Counted from the stretch's first letter, positions 1 through 9,151 are shown. The stretch: DNA of 64,000 bases from Ruminococcus sp. Phil15 (GCA_001940995.1 MSHC01000034.1:185474-249473), one strand, 5' to 3'. Notes: generated by a model from the letters alone, not told the origin. Translations and numbers: made by a program.

Positions 1-1
1 C

Positions 2-43
2 ATAGTTGTCGCCGCTATTGTGATTATAAAGAAAAAGAAGTAA
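2..43 (+). CDS. C-terminal end of a membrane protein (partial)
   Basis: Only the last 13 codons and a TAA stop are in the window. The visible tail reads IVVAAIVIIKKKK, a hydrophobic segment followed by four lysines, which is what a C-terminal transmembrane anchor with a cytoplasmic positive tail looks like. The family cannot be told. The hairpin at 136-169 could terminate its transcript. Confidence 0.45.
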   Translation: MVVAAIVIIKKKK

Positions 44-135
44 TATAAATACTGAGGCTTATTAGTGACAGACTGTAAGAAATTTTTTATACATATGACA
101 GTGTAACCCGAAAAAAGTATAGTAGGCAAAATAAC

Positions 136-169
136 AGAGAGAAATCTGAATTGAATCAGGTTTCTCTCT
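136..169. terminator. Hairpin between convergent genes, probable bidirectional terminator
   Basis: A near-perfect stem pairs 136-149 with 156-169 around a 6-nt loop. It lies between the partial plus-strand gene and the minus-strand VanZ gene, and the VanZ stop codon (156-158) falls inside the right arm. The flanks are T-rich on the plus side (TTTCTATTT) and moderately so on the minus side, so it may serve both transcripts. Confidence 0.55.
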
Positions 170-641
170 TTCTATTTCGTATAAGCATAATAACTGCAAG
201 CGTTAATAGCATGCCTGTAACAGCACCGCTCAGGTCAATGCAAACGTCTTTTAACTCACAGCTTCTTCCGGGTATGAAATACTGATGCACCTCATCGGAA
301 ACTGCAAAGAGCAGGGGATACAATACGGCGATTATTGCAGAGGTCTTTATCTTGAGGTAAAAGCTTTTTGATGCGAGCAGCGCCAGTGCCGCCAGCAAAG
401 CGTATTCAGAAAAGTGTGCGGCCTTGCGTACAATAAGCTGTAATGCGTCAATCTTTGTATTTTGTTCTGCCTGACTCAGATTATCAAAACCGTCGTCAAA
501 TATCCTCAGAATTATCCGACATACAGTTCCGCTCGTGTTCGACGATTCGTCGGCAGGCTGCGACGACATAATGAATATTGTTGCGCTGAGCGTGATTACA
601 AGCAGCGTCAGTATGACTGAAATAGGTCGTATGCGTTTCAA
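156..641 (-). CDS. VanZ-like family membrane protein
   Basis: A 161-aa protein with a VanZ-type core: an N-terminal membrane segment, an RKAAHFSEYALLA stretch (about residues 72-84), a SDEVHQYFIPGR motif and a DVCIDLSGA segment before the last membrane helix. VanZ is named after a teicoplanin-resistance accessory gene, but most chromosomal members have no known function. The start is TTG: a GGAG lies 8 nt upstream and no ATG fits as well. The TTG overlaps the TGA stop of the CCA-adding enzyme, so the two are translationally coupled in one minus-strand operon. Confidence 0.85.
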   Translation of the reverse strand: MKRIRPISVILTLLVITLSATIFIMSSQPADESSNTSGTVCRIILRIFDDGFDNLSQAEQNTKIDALQLIVRKAAHFSEYALLAALALLASKSFYLKIKTSAIIAVLYPLLFAVSDEVHQYFIPGRSCELKDVCIDLSGAVTGMLLTLAVIMLIRNRKRET

Positions 642-1963
642 TTAAAATTCTCCTTAATGTATGTTAATAGCGCCGACTTTTCGTTCTCGCATTCATCTTC
701 AATAACGGAGTTAAGAGCAAATGAAAGACATTTTGCAATATCTTTGCCGGAATACCCAAGTGAGATAGCATCGTCGCCGTTAATTGCAAGCTCGTTAAGG
801 AACAGGCAGTCGTTTGAATTTCGGATTTCCTCGGATACTTTCATAATTTTATCCAATATTTTAAGCTTTTCTTCTCTCATATAATCGGATTGTGCCATTG
901 TGTCGGCATATCTGATTTTCATATATTTATTGAAAAAATCCCAGCCGTGTTCTGAAATAAATCTCCTTACGGTTATGCGTTCTGCCTCAAAACGAACATC
1001 GTGGTGCTTTACAAGCTCAACGATTTCATTCATTGCTTTTTTATCACACCTAAGCTCACTAAGCGAGGCCTTGGCAATCTGCGCACTCACATTCATATGT
1101 CCGTGGAAATGCTTGAAGCCTTTCTTGTCAGTAACAGCAACGTGCGGCTTGCCCAGGTCATGATACAGCATAGCAAGCCTTAACGTTTCATTAGGCTCTA
1201 TGTTGGAAAGAGCCCTGCAAGTATGCTCCCATACATCATAGCAGTGATGCTTTGAATACTGATTGTAGTCAAACGCACGGGCAGCTTCGGGAACAATCTG
1301 TGAAATAATATTTCTGTGCTTCATAAGAACGTCAAAAGCATTTTCACCGCAGATAATTTTCTTTAGCTCTGAAAACTTTCTCTCCGCCGATATGTCATTA
1401 AGAAGGTATCTGCATTTATCCATTGCATCAGCCGTCCTGTCCTCAATTGCAAATCTAAGCTGTGCGGAAAAACGTAATGCTCTCATTATCCTAAGCGCAT
1501 CTTCAGTAAATCGCTTTTCAGGATTTCCGATGGCTCTGATTGTTGATGCGTTAAGGTCGGAAAGTCCTCCGAAACGGTCAATAACATCTCCGTCCTTGCT
1601 TATGCACATTGAGTTTATGGTAAAATCACGCCTTGACAAATCCTCGTCAAGACATGATACGAACGTAACACTCTCAGGTGACCTGTGATTTAGATATCCG
1701 CCCTCTGTGCGGTAGGTCGTTATCTCAAGCTGATGGCCGTCCAGTATAACCGCAACAGTGCCGTGCTTCATTCCGGGAGTGAAGCAGGCATATTGACTGA
1801 AAGCATCTAAAGTTTGCTCAGGCAGAGCGTCTGTACAGATATCATAATCGTAAGGCTCTTTACCAAGCAATAAATCTCTTACACTTCCTCCTACGATATA
1901 GGCTTCAAATCCCTTTGCTTCAAGTACCTCCAGGGCTTTTCTTGCGTATTCTGCTATTTTCAT
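638..1963 (-). CDS. cca: CCA tRNA nucleotidyltransferase
   Basis: A 441-aa class II nucleotidyltransferase that adds or repairs the 3' CCA of tRNAs. The N-terminal head has the GGSVRDLLLG motif (about residues 25-34) and the DYDICT metal-binding pair. The RRDFTINSM stretch and the poly(A)-polymerase-type RNA-binding domain follow. A C-terminal HD domain shows MLYHDLGKP and VKHHD. Length and domain order fit the long bacterial form with HD. The gene starts 36 bp from the divergent lnt-like start codon, so the promoters of the two genes must overlap each other's coding ends. It is co-transcribed with the downstream VanZ gene. Confidence 0.93.
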   Translation of the reverse strand: MKIAEYARKALEVLEAKGFEAYIVGGSVRDLLLGKEPYDYDICTDALPEQTLDAFSQYACFTPGMKHGTVAVILDGHQLEITTYRTEGGYLNHRSPESVTFVSCLDEDLSRRDFTINSMCISKDGDVIDRFGGLSDLNASTIRAIGNPEKRFTEDALRIMRALRFSAQLRFAIEDRTADAMDKCRYLLNDISAERKFSELKKIICGENAFDVLMKHRNIISQIVPEAARAFDYNQYSKHHCYDVWEHTCRALSNIEPNETLRLAMLYHDLGKPHVAVTDKKGFKHFHGHMNVSAQIAKASLSELRCDKKAMNEIVELVKHHDVRFEAERITVRRFISEHGWDFFNKYMKIRYADTMAQSDYMREEKLKILDKIMKVSEEIRNSNDCLFLNELAINGDDAISLGYSGKDIAKCLSFALNSVIEDECENEKSALLTYIKENFN

Positions 1964-1999
1964 TGTTTATTTTCACTTCCTTGAGTTAAGAATAATACT

Positions 2000-3481
2000 A
2001 TGAAAACTAAAGCTTATCAGTATAACGTATTCTTACCGATTGTATCGGCGCTTTTCTGCTCGTTTATGCAGATATCAGATGCGTGGTGGCTGTGCGGTAT
2101 ATGTATGGTACCACTAATGCATACCCTTGTTAAATCCGAAAAGCCGCACAAATCACTTGCCATATTCTTCATAATATATCATTTTAGCCTGAACGCATAT
2201 TTGCTTACCCTGTATGATATGATAGGTATAAACATAACTGCGGCAATAGTCCTTTGTCTGACAGCCTGCTGTCTGCTGACATTATATCAGTCCGCTGTAA
2301 TGTTGCTATGCTGTGTGCCAAGCGGAATTATAAAAGGAAAAATCCTGCGGCTGACAGCCTTTTCGTTTTGCTATATACTGGGTCAGTATGCCCTGGGACT
2401 TGTACCTTATATCAAATATACCTGGGCAAGACTTGAAAACGCACTTGCATACGAGCCTATATTACTTCAAACCTCATCGCTTCTCGGCGGAAATTTTACG
2501 GCTCTGCTGATATTGCTTTTTAATCTGTCGCTGTATTTCCTTGCTATGTATCTTTCAAAATCGGAAGTAGCCAAAACAGCCGTTTGTTCTGCAGCCTGCT
2601 CATTGATATTTTTCGGTTCTGTTTTTTTCGGATTTATGTCAATTAATAGAAAAACAGACGGCGAATATATATCGGTAATCGCTATTCAGGACGATGTGGA
2701 AGGCTTTGATAAGCAATCTGTAAGCTACGAGCAGGCGATTTCAGATTATAAAACGTATTTCAATGAATTTATCAAAAAGGATTATGATCTTGTGCTTTTG
2801 CCGGAAACAGCTATCCCGACCGCTATCTCTGATAATATAGAAGATGAACTCACAGCAAACTTGCCAACAGACGCATCGCTTGTATACGGAGCGTTACAAC
2901 GGGAGGACGAAAACTGCTATAATTGCCTAAAGCTTGCGGACAGCGACAGCGTGAGATGCAAAAAAATACTTGTCCCATTTGGCGAGTATATGCCGTTTTG
3001 TGATATAGAGGGTTTTCCTTCGATTAATGCCTGCAGCGAAACATATACCATAAAGACTGAAAGCTTTGATGCAGCAGGTCTTATATGCATAGAAAGTATA
3101 TATTCAGGTCTGCTCGACGAGCAGATTGATATGGGTGCGGAAATTGTCCTCTTATCGACAAACGATTCTTGGTTTAAATCAAGCTATGCAAGAGAACTGC
3201 ATTTCAGACACAGCATAGTAAGGGCTGCCGAGTATGACAGATATGTTATAAGAAGTGCAAACTGTGGAATTTCTGCAATAATCGACCGCAACGGATTTGT
3301 ACTGTCGGCAGAAAGAGGAAAATCGGCAGGATATGTTGACGGAACAGTGGAGCTGACGGACACCAAAACGCTCTATTCGGTAGTCGGAAATATACTTGCA
3401 GTTCCTCCGTTTGCGTTTGTGATGCTGTATTACATCAGAACAATGCTAAATAAAATATTTCATAAGGATATTTTAGCATAA
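2000..3481 (+). CDS. lnt: Apolipoprotein N-acyltransferase-like protein (Lnt family)
   Basis: A 493-aa integral membrane protein: about six to eight hydrophobic segments in residues 1-215, then a carbon-nitrogen-hydrolase domain (about 225-430) and a last membrane segment near 460-480. The presumed Glu-Lys-Cys triad is visible: Glu in LLPETAIP, Lys in KKILVPFGEYMP and Cys in GLICIESIY (the family usually has ICYE). Lnt transfers the third acyl chain onto the N-terminal cysteine of lipoproteins. Two predicted lipoproteins lie just downstream (3596 and 5552). Lnt orthologues are typical of Gram-negatives and Actinobacteria and are unusual in Firmicutes. The ribosome site upstream is weak. Confidence 0.8.
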   Translation: MKTKAYQYNVFLPIVSALFCSFMQISDAWWLCGICMVPLMHTLVKSEKPHKSLAIFFIIYHFSLNAYLLTLYDMIGINITAAIVLCLTACCLLTLYQSAVMLLCCVPSGIIKGKILRLTAFSFCYILGQYALGLVPYIKYTWARLENALAYEPILLQTSSLLGGNFTALLILLFNLSLYFLAMYLSKSEVAKTAVCSAACSLIFFGSVFFGFMSINRKTDGEYISVIAIQDDVEGFDKQSVSYEQAISDYKTYFNEFIKKDYDLVLLPETAIPTAISDNIEDELTANLPTDASLVYGALQREDENCYNCLKLADSDSVRCKKILVPFGEYMPFCDIEGFPSINACSETYTIKTESFDAAGLICIESIYSGLLDEQIDMGAEIVLLSTNDSWFKSSYARELHFRHSIVRAAEYDRYVIRSANCGISAIIDRNGFVLSAERGKSAGYVDGTVELTDTKTLYSVVGNILAVPPFAFVMLYYIRTMLNKIFHKDILA

Positions 3482-3595
3482 ATTAAAGAAAAAATCTATA
3501 GCTTATGAATAATTATAGCAAATGGGCTGATAATAATAACGTCACAAAGAATGACAAACCTAAGTTATATGCATATACGGAAAGGATTAATTGTT

Positions 3596-3895
3596 ATGCT
3601 GAAAAAGATTTTATGTGTTACGTCAGCATTTTTGCTGTCAATGTCAATGCTTGCAGGCTGCTCTACCGACGACGGTAAGGTTGATGAATCTAATTCTTCA
3701 TCATCTTCACAGTCCTCAACATCGACTACTACAACCACTACAACTACCACGACTACAACTACAACTAAGAAAGACAACAGTAATATTGCCGAAGACATCG
3801 GTTCAACAGCAGGCGACCTTGTAAGTGATGCAGGCGATGCAGCTAACGATGCTATGGACGGAGTAAACGATATTATCGACGACGCAACAAGATAA
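3596..3895 (+). CDS. Small lipoprotein with a poly-threonine tract
   Basis: A 99-aa predicted lipoprotein. The start chosen is the ATG at 3596, with AAAGGA just upstream; it gives a clean signal peptide ending in the lipobox LAGC (Cys near residue 21). A linker rich in Ser, Gln and Asp then runs into 14 consecutive threonines, written with all four Thr codons. The C-terminal 35 residues are acidic with an alternating Asp-Ala pattern. No catalytic domain is visible. The Thr run is a likely O-glycosylation or extended-spacer segment. A strong terminator follows at once, so it is probably monocistronic. Function unknown. Confidence 0.7.
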   Translation: MLKKILCVTSAFLLSMSMLAGCSTDDGKVDESNSSSSSQSSTSTTTTTTTTTTTTTTKKDNSNIAEDIGSTAGDLVSDAGDAANDAMDGVNDIIDDATR

Positions 3896-3900
3896 GAGCG

Positions 3901-3932
3901 ATCCTCTCAGGATAAACCTGAGAGGATTTTTT
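3901..3932 (+). terminator. Intrinsic terminator of the poly-Thr lipoprotein
   Basis: A perfect 11-bp stem (3901-3911 with 3917-3927) with a 5-nt loop is followed by six T residues. Confidence 0.92.
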
Positions 3933-4039
3933 GTGTCTTGCGTCCTGTGCAAAACTGACTCAATAACCTGCTGATTATCTCATAATAGAAGCATTAATCC
4001 CTTATAATGTGCGTGAAATGTTTTCTCTCGTACTAAAAC

Positions 4040-4068
4040 TTGACAATAATGCTCATTTAGTGTAAAAT
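4040..4068 (+). promoter_or_regulatory. SigA promoter of citrate synthase
   Basis: TTGACA at 4040-4045 and TAAAAT at 4063-4068 are separated by 17 bp. The start codon lies 37 bp further on behind GGAG. Confidence 0.8.
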
Positions 4069-4104
4069 GAATAAGATAGTATATTGATATGAGGAGAGAA
4101 AAAT

Positions 4105-5448
4105 ATGAGTAAAGCAGGCAGAGAGCTTCTTTGTAAGAAGTTTATTGAAAATAACACCATAAAGCCGGAGCTTTTTGATAATTATATAGTAAAAAGGGGA
4201 CTTCGTAACGCAGACGGCACGGGAGTAGTAGCAGGTCTCACAAACATCTGTAACGTTCACGGCTACGTTGTCAGCGACGGCGAAAAGTCGCCTATCGAGG
4301 GCGAGCTTGTATACAGAGGTTATAATATCCGTGACCTCGTTAATACCGCAATTGCTGAGAACAGATTTGGATTTGAAGAAATAGTCTATCTTCTTCTGCT
4401 CGGTGATTTGCCGTCTAACAGAGAGCTTGAGATCTTCAAGCAGCTTCTTTCTGCAAACAGAGAGCTTCCGGATTCGTTCTTTGAGGATATGATTTTAAAG
4501 AACCCATCTAAGAATGTAATGAATAAGATGGCAAGAGCCGTCCTCTCGCTTTATTCTTATGACGACAACCCGGAGAACAGCTCTCCGGAATATGAAATGG
4601 CAACAGCCGTTTCTATTATAGCAAAGATGCCGACGATTATGGTTTCTGCTTATCAGGTCAAGAACAGGTACTTCAACGGTAAGAGTATGTTTATGCACCC
4701 GCTTATCAAGTCGCAGTCTACTGCTGAATCTATTCTTTCAACGATAAGACCTGACAGACAGTTTACAGACGCAGAGGCAAAGCTTCTCGACATTATGCTT
4801 ATGCTTCACGCAGAGCATGGCGGAGGAAACAACTCCACGTTCGCTTGCAGAGTACTTACTTCTTCCGGTACAGACCCATACGCCGCATATTCTGCCGCAA
4901 TCGGTTCTCTTAAGGGACATAGACACGGAGGAGCAAACGCTAAGGTTTGTGAAATGCAGGATATAATAAAGAAGAATGTCAAGAACTGGGACAATGAGGG
5001 CGAGGTCGCTGATTTCCTCAGAAAAATAATCCGTAAGGAAGCCGGCGACGGAACAGGACTTATCTACGGTATGGGTCACGCTGTCTATACCCTTTCCGAC
5101 CCAAGAGCAGTTATTCTCCATGAGAATGCTTTGAAGCTCGCCAAGGGTACTGAATACGAGGCAGAGTTCAGACTCCTTGAAACAATCGAAAGACTCACTC
5201 CTGAGCTTTTTGCCGAGGAAAAGGGAAACGGCAAGGTTATGTGCGCCAATGTCGATATGTACTCAGGGCTTGTATACAGAATGCTCAAAATCCCTGAGGA
5301 TTTGTTTACGCCGCTTTTTGCCGTGTCAAGAATGGCAGGATGGTCGGCTCATAGATTTGAAGAGCTTGTCACAGGTAAAAGAATCATAAGACCTGCTTAT
5401 AAATCGGTGCTTAAAAACAGAAAATATGTTCCTATAAGCGAAAGATAA
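4105..5448 (+). CDS. gltA: Citrate synthase
   Basis: A 447-aa citrate/2-methylcitrate synthase that condenses acetyl-CoA and oxaloacetate. Family landmarks include HAEHGGGNNSTF with the first active-site His, GSLKGHRHGGAN with the second, and GMGHAVYTLSDPRA around the catalytic Asp. It belongs to the anaerobe-type branch with an N-terminal extension of roughly 70 residues. GGAG precedes the ATG by 9 nt and its own promoter lies upstream. The role is probably glutamate precursor supply through a partial TCA branch. 2-Methylcitrate synthase cannot be fully excluded from sequence alone. Confidence 0.92.
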   Translation: MSKAGRELLCKKFIENNTIKPELFDNYIVKRGLRNADGTGVVAGLTNICNVHGYVVSDGEKSPIEGELVYRGYNIRDLVNTAIAENRFGFEEIVYLLLLGDLPSNRELEIFKQLLSANRELPDSFFEDMILKNPSKNVMNKMARAVLSLYSYDDNPENSSPEYEMATAVSIIAKMPTIMVSAYQVKNRYFNGKSMFMHPLIKSQSTAESILSTIRPDRQFTDAEAKLLDIMLMLHAEHGGGNNSTFACRVLTSSGTDPYAAYSAAIGSLKGHRHGGANAKVCEMQDIIKKNVKNWDNEGEVADFLRKIIRKEAGDGTGLIYGMGHAVYTLSDPRAVILHENALKLAKGTEYEAEFRLLETIERLTPELFAEEKGNGKVMCANVDMYSGLVYRMLKIPEDLFTPLFAVSRMAGWSAHRFEELVTGKRIIRPAYKSVLKNRKYVPISER

Positions 5449-5486
5449 AAATTCTTTGTAAAGTACTTTAAAAAATATTTGATTTG

Positions 5487-5495
5487 TGATATAAT
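5487..5495 (+). promoter_or_regulatory. Extended -10 promoter of the lipoprotein-two-component operon
   Basis: TGATATAAT at 5487-5495 is a perfect extended -10 (TGnTATAAT). The -35 at the right distance is only TTTAAA, which suits an extended -10 promoter. Confidence 0.65.
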
Positions 5496-5551
5496 AGAAC
5501 TGAGTATTGAAATATGCTTGGTTCTATTGTTTTTTAGAAAGAGGTGAGGCT

Positions 5552-6874
5552 GTGAAAAAGAAAATGCTTGCAGCATTATTGCTGTGTTCTATGGCCCTGT
5601 CGGGATGTTCACTCGGCACATTCTCTGTTGATACGCTTGTAGCCGCACCTAAGCTTTCGGCCGAACAGCAAGAGATTCACCGTTCGCTTACCGAAACAGT
5701 TGGAACGGATATAACATTAAAATATCCTAAAGGCGGCGATAACAGAAGTGCGTATGTCGTAGCAAATATCGACGATGAGCCTTCAGACGAAGCTATCGTG
5801 TTCTTTGAGTATAACAATCTGTCAAATGCGAAAGACGGAATAAACGTATGCGTGCTTGATAAGAACGATGACGGAGAGTGGAAAGTAGAGTACAGGTTTT
5901 CCGGTCCTGGTACGGATATAGATAAGATTATAATAACTAAGCTCGGACAAAATGAAAATACCAGTATAATTGTCGGTTATTCAACGCTTAGTATGAATGA
6001 TAAAACCCTTGAGATTTATAATTATGAGGGCAGCACGTTAAAGCTTATAGCAACGGAAACATATAATGCAATTGAAACAATGGACCTCAATAATGATAAC
6101 TATAACGAGCTTATTACTGTACAGGCAGGCGCAGACGGCGCAAATGCAACAGCTTCTCTTCTTAGTATTAAGGATTCTCAGCTGGTGAAGTCGTCCACAA
6201 CAGATATAGGCTGCAATGCGGATGCTATTATTAACTGCGTCAAAGGCAAGGTTTCACCAACGCACAAGGCTCTTATGCTTGACTGCAGAAATCCGGACGG
6301 AACGGTTCACACCGAATTTATCTACCACAGATACAGCTCGTTGCAGAACCCTGTCGCTCAGATAGGTCAGAATCTTATGTCGTACACTAACCGTCCCGAC
6401 GGATATTATTGCGCCGATGTTGATTCCGACGGAGTTATCGAAGTGCCTACGCTTGAAGTGCTTAAAGGTTATGAGCTTTTACCTTCAAATGAACAGCTTT
6501 ACCTTACAACTTGGAATTCGTATGCCGACTTTTACAGCTTTAACAAAAAGCTCAGCGGTTTTTATTCAATCTCTATGGGGTATATGGTCTCATTTCCCGA
6601 AAGCTGGGAAAACAAGGTCACTGTAAAATACGATAGCGTTACGAGCGAATATGTTTTCTATGAGTTCAGCACGACTTTGGAGGATAGTAACACAGAGCTT
6701 ATGCGTGTTGCTGTATGCACTAAATCTGAATCGGAACAGTATTTTGACAGCGGGTATGCCCTCATAACCTCGGTAGGTCAGATTGACTATCTGGTAAAGA
6801 TTGCACCGGATAGTACAAGCAAACTTGTGCAGAATATTTCAACTATAAGAAGAAATTTCTATGTAGTATCATAA
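5552..6874 (+). CDS. Lipoprotein with FG-GAP-like acidic repeats, upstream of a two-component system
   Basis: A 440-aa predicted lipoprotein. The GTG start at 5552 follows AGGTGA and gives a lysine-rich signal peptide ending at LSGC (Cys near residue 19). The mature part has repeated Asp/Asn-rich turns resembling FG-GAP or VCBS calcium loops, such as NIDDEPSDE, LNNDNYNE and DVDSDGVIE, so a beta-propeller fold is likely (inference). It is separated by only 15 bp from the response regulator, so it is co-transcribed with that gene and the kinase. It could be a signal-perceiving partner or a target of the kinase. No catalytic motif recognised. Confidence 0.75.
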   Translation: MKKKMLAALLLCSMALSGCSLGTFSVDTLVAAPKLSAEQQEIHRSLTETVGTDITLKYPKGGDNRSAYVVANIDDEPSDEAIVFFEYNNLSNAKDGINVCVLDKNDDGEWKVEYRFSGPGTDIDKIIITKLGQNENTSIIVGYSTLSMNDKTLEIYNYEGSTLKLIATETYNAIETMDLNNDNYNELITVQAGADGANATASLLSIKDSQLVKSSTTDIGCNADAIINCVKGKVSPTHKALMLDCRNPDGTVHTEFIYHRYSSLQNPVAQIGQNLMSYTNRPDGYYCADVDSDGVIEVPTLEVLKGYELLPSNEQLYLTTWNSYADFYSFNKKLSGFYSISMGYMVSFPESWENKVTVKYDSVTSEYVFYEFSTTLEDSNTELMRVAVCTKSESEQYFDSGYALITSVGQIDYLVKIAPDSTSKLVQNISTIRRNFYVVS

Positions 6875-6889
6875 AAGGAGTGCGTTAAA

Positions 6890-7597
6890 ATGAGAAAGAT
6901 TTTAGTTTGTGAAGACGAAGACTCAATCAGAGAGTTTGTAGTATTAAACCTGAAAAGAAGCGGCTATGACGTAGTTGACGTGAACTGCGGAGAGGACGCA
7001 ATTGAGGCATTTGAAAAAGCGGACGGAGGATTTGATATCGCTCTTCTGGATATAATGATGCCGGGTATCGACGGAATACAGGTCTGCAAGAAGCTCCGTG
7101 AAAAGAGCGAAACAATGGGCATTATTATGCTCTCCGCCAAATCGCAGGAGATGGATAAGGTATCATCGCTTATGATCGGCGCAGACGACTATATAACAAA
7201 GCCGTTTTCTATCTCTGAGCTTATCGCAAGAGTAGATGCCGTCTGCCGCAGAGTAACAATGACGCACTCAAAGCCCGAGGCTTCAACCACTATCGTTTCC
7301 GGTCCGTTTACTCTTAATCTCAAGAGCAGAACCGTTTATAAGAATGACGAGCAGATTGACCTTACGCAGGTTGAGTATCAGATTATGGAGTATTTCTTCA
7401 AAAATCAGAATACCGCTCTTGACAGAACCAGTATACTGAATCATATATGGGGCGACTCATATTACGGAGATGATAAAATCGTCGATGTAAATATCAGACG
7501 TATCCGTATGAAAATCGAAAAAGAACCTTCAAATCCTGAGTTTATACTTACAATCTGGGGTTACGGATATAAATGGAGCGCTCCGAGCGGAAATTGA
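6890..7597 (+). CDS. OmpR/PhoB-family response regulator
   Basis: A 235-aa DNA-binding response regulator. The receiver domain (1-120) has the acidic pair E8-D9, phospho-acceptor D54 in LLDIMMPG and the conserved Lys in TKPF. The winged-helix trans_reg_C domain occupies about 135-232, ending in the usual LTIWGYGYKW. AAAGGAG precedes the ATG. It lies between the lipoprotein and the histidine kinase and is certainly phosphorylated by that kinase. The regulon is unknown. Confidence 0.93.
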   Translation: MRKILVCEDEDSIREFVVLNLKRSGYDVVDVNCGEDAIEAFEKADGGFDIALLDIMMPGIDGIQVCKKLREKSETMGIIMLSAKSQEMDKVSSLMIGADDYITKPFSISELIARVDAVCRRVTMTHSKPEASTTIVSGPFTLNLKSRTVYKNDEQIDLTQVEYQIMEYFFKNQNTALDRTSILNHIWGDSYYGDDKIVDVNIRRIRMKIEKEPSNPEFILTIWGYGYKWSAPSGN

Positions 7598-7636
7598 TTT
7601 AATGCAAAAAAATAAAACGGGAGGTGGGGATGTACA

Positions 7637-9151
7637 TTGTTTAAAAATATTAGCAAAAATACAATCACACATAGATGGCTTATAAATATTTTAGGCGTTG
7701 TTGTCCTCATTCTCGGTATTACAGCTGTTGTAGCAGGCATTGTCGTAAACCATTACTATCAGAACGCTACCGAACAGTACGTTGCTAACCGTATGAGCAT
7801 AGTCACAAGTGCGATAAACAGATTTGCAGGCAATGCCCAGACAAATTATAACAGCGAAATCAGAAGCATTGTCGAAAACTACGAGTATAAAAGCCAGATT
7901 GAGCTTATGGTCATTGATATAAACGGCGATGTGGCTGTTACATCATCGGGATTTATGGTAGATGACATAGGCGAGCTTCCGGATTATGAGAAAGCACTGG
8001 AGTCTGATAACGGTATAGGCTCTGAGATAATGAAACTCGAAACAGGTGAAAAGGTTTTAGCCTATACGGCGCTTATCGCACCTCTCGGAAGCGATTACCA
8101 GGCTGTGAGAATGCTTGTTTCTATGGAAAGCGTCGACAGACAGGTCGTAATTATAGTGGCTGCAATGTCGCTTTTTTTCCTCGCAATTATCACGCTTATG
8201 ATTTTTACAGGTCAGTTCTTTGTAAGGTCAATTGTAAATCCTGTAAGCGAAATCAACAACTTTGCAAGGCGGATTGCTACCGGAGATTTTTCCGACAGAC
8301 TTACCAAAAAAAGCGACGACGAGCTTGGCGAGCTTTGCGACAGTATCAACTATATGGTAAACGAGCTTGCAAATACGGAATCATTGAAGAATGAGTTTAT
8401 TTCCTCTGTGTCGCATGAGCTGAGAACTCCGCTTACCGCCATAAAAGGTTGGGCGGAAACTCTTATGACGATAAGAGATGACCCGGAAACATTTTCAAAG
8501 GGTATGCGTGTTATTACGGGCGAAACACAAAGACTTTCCGATATGGTAGAGGAGCTTCTTGACTTTTCAAGATTGCAGGACGGCAGACTTAAGCTTAACA
8601 AAGCAAAAATGGATATCCTTGCAGAGCTTGGCGAAACCGTATTAATATACCAGGAGAGAGCCAAAGAGCTTGGTATTACGCTCGACTACTATGAACCTGA
8701 AATGCTGCCGTTTGTTTTCGGCGATAAAAACAGAATCAAGCAGGTGTTTATTAATATCGTAGATAACGCTATAAAATATTCAAACGCAGGCGATAAGATT
8801 TCCGTAGAAGCATACCTGGAGGGCGGAGATATCGTAGTGTCTGTGTCGGATACGGGTATGGGCATTTCCAAGGAGGATCTCCCTAAGGTCAAGGCTAAGT
8901 TCTTTAAGGCAAATCAGACAAGACGAGGCTCAGGCATTGGACTTGCGGTAGCCGATGAAATTATTCAGCTTCACGGCGGTACGCTTACCTTAGAGAGCGA
9001 GCTTGATGTCGGTACAACGGTTATGATAACAATTCCGCCTATGGAGGGCGAAACTGTCAAAAAGGATAAATCGGATAAGGTGAATGTAGAGCTTATCTCA
9101 ACTGATGATGAAAGGAAAATAATCTATGAGCAGTCAGAAGGACAGCAATAA
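7637..9151 (+). CDS. Membrane sensor histidine kinase
   Basis: A 504-aa kinase of the PhoR/WalK-like class. Order: membrane segment about 14-38, extracellular sensor domain about 40-170, second membrane segment about 172-195, HAMP about 195-245, HisKA with phospho-acceptor H260 in SSVSHELRTP, and HATPase_c with the N box around NIVDNAIKY and G boxes SDTGMGI and GSGIGLAVA. The start is TTG behind GGGAGGTGGGG. An ATG seven bases further up opens only a 4-codon frame. The 3' end overlaps the DUF1385 start by 26 nt. It pairs with the preceding response regulator. Confidence 0.93.
   Translation: MFKNISKNTITHRWLINILGVVVLILGITAVVAGIVVNHYYQNATEQYVANRMSIVTSAINRFAGNAQTNYNSEIRSIVENYEYKSQIELMVIDINGDVAVTSSGFMVDDIGELPDYEKALESDNGIGSEIMKLETGEKVLAYTALIAPLGSDYQAVRMLVSMESVDRQVVIIVAAMSLFFLAIITLMIFTGQFFVRSIVNPVSEINNFARRIATGDFSDRLTKKSDDELGELCDSINYMVNELANTESLKNEFISSVSHELRTPLTAIKGWAETLMTIRDDPETFSKGMRVITGETQRLSDMVEELLDFSRLQDGRLKLNKAKMDILAELGETVLIYQERAKELGITLDYYEPEMLPFVFGDKNRIKQVFINIVDNAIKYSNAGDKISVEAYLEGGDIVVSVSDTGMGISKEDLPKVKAKFFKANQTRRGSGIGLAVADEIIQLHGGTLTLESELDVGTTVMITIPPMEGETVKKDKSDKVNVELISTDDERKIIYEQSEGQQ

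Noticed and set aside
3565..3798. Open frame antisense to the poly-Thr lipoprotein, with a poly-Val run
   Set aside because: It is the reverse complement of the Thr tract, has no ribosome site and overlaps a convincing lipoprotein gene.
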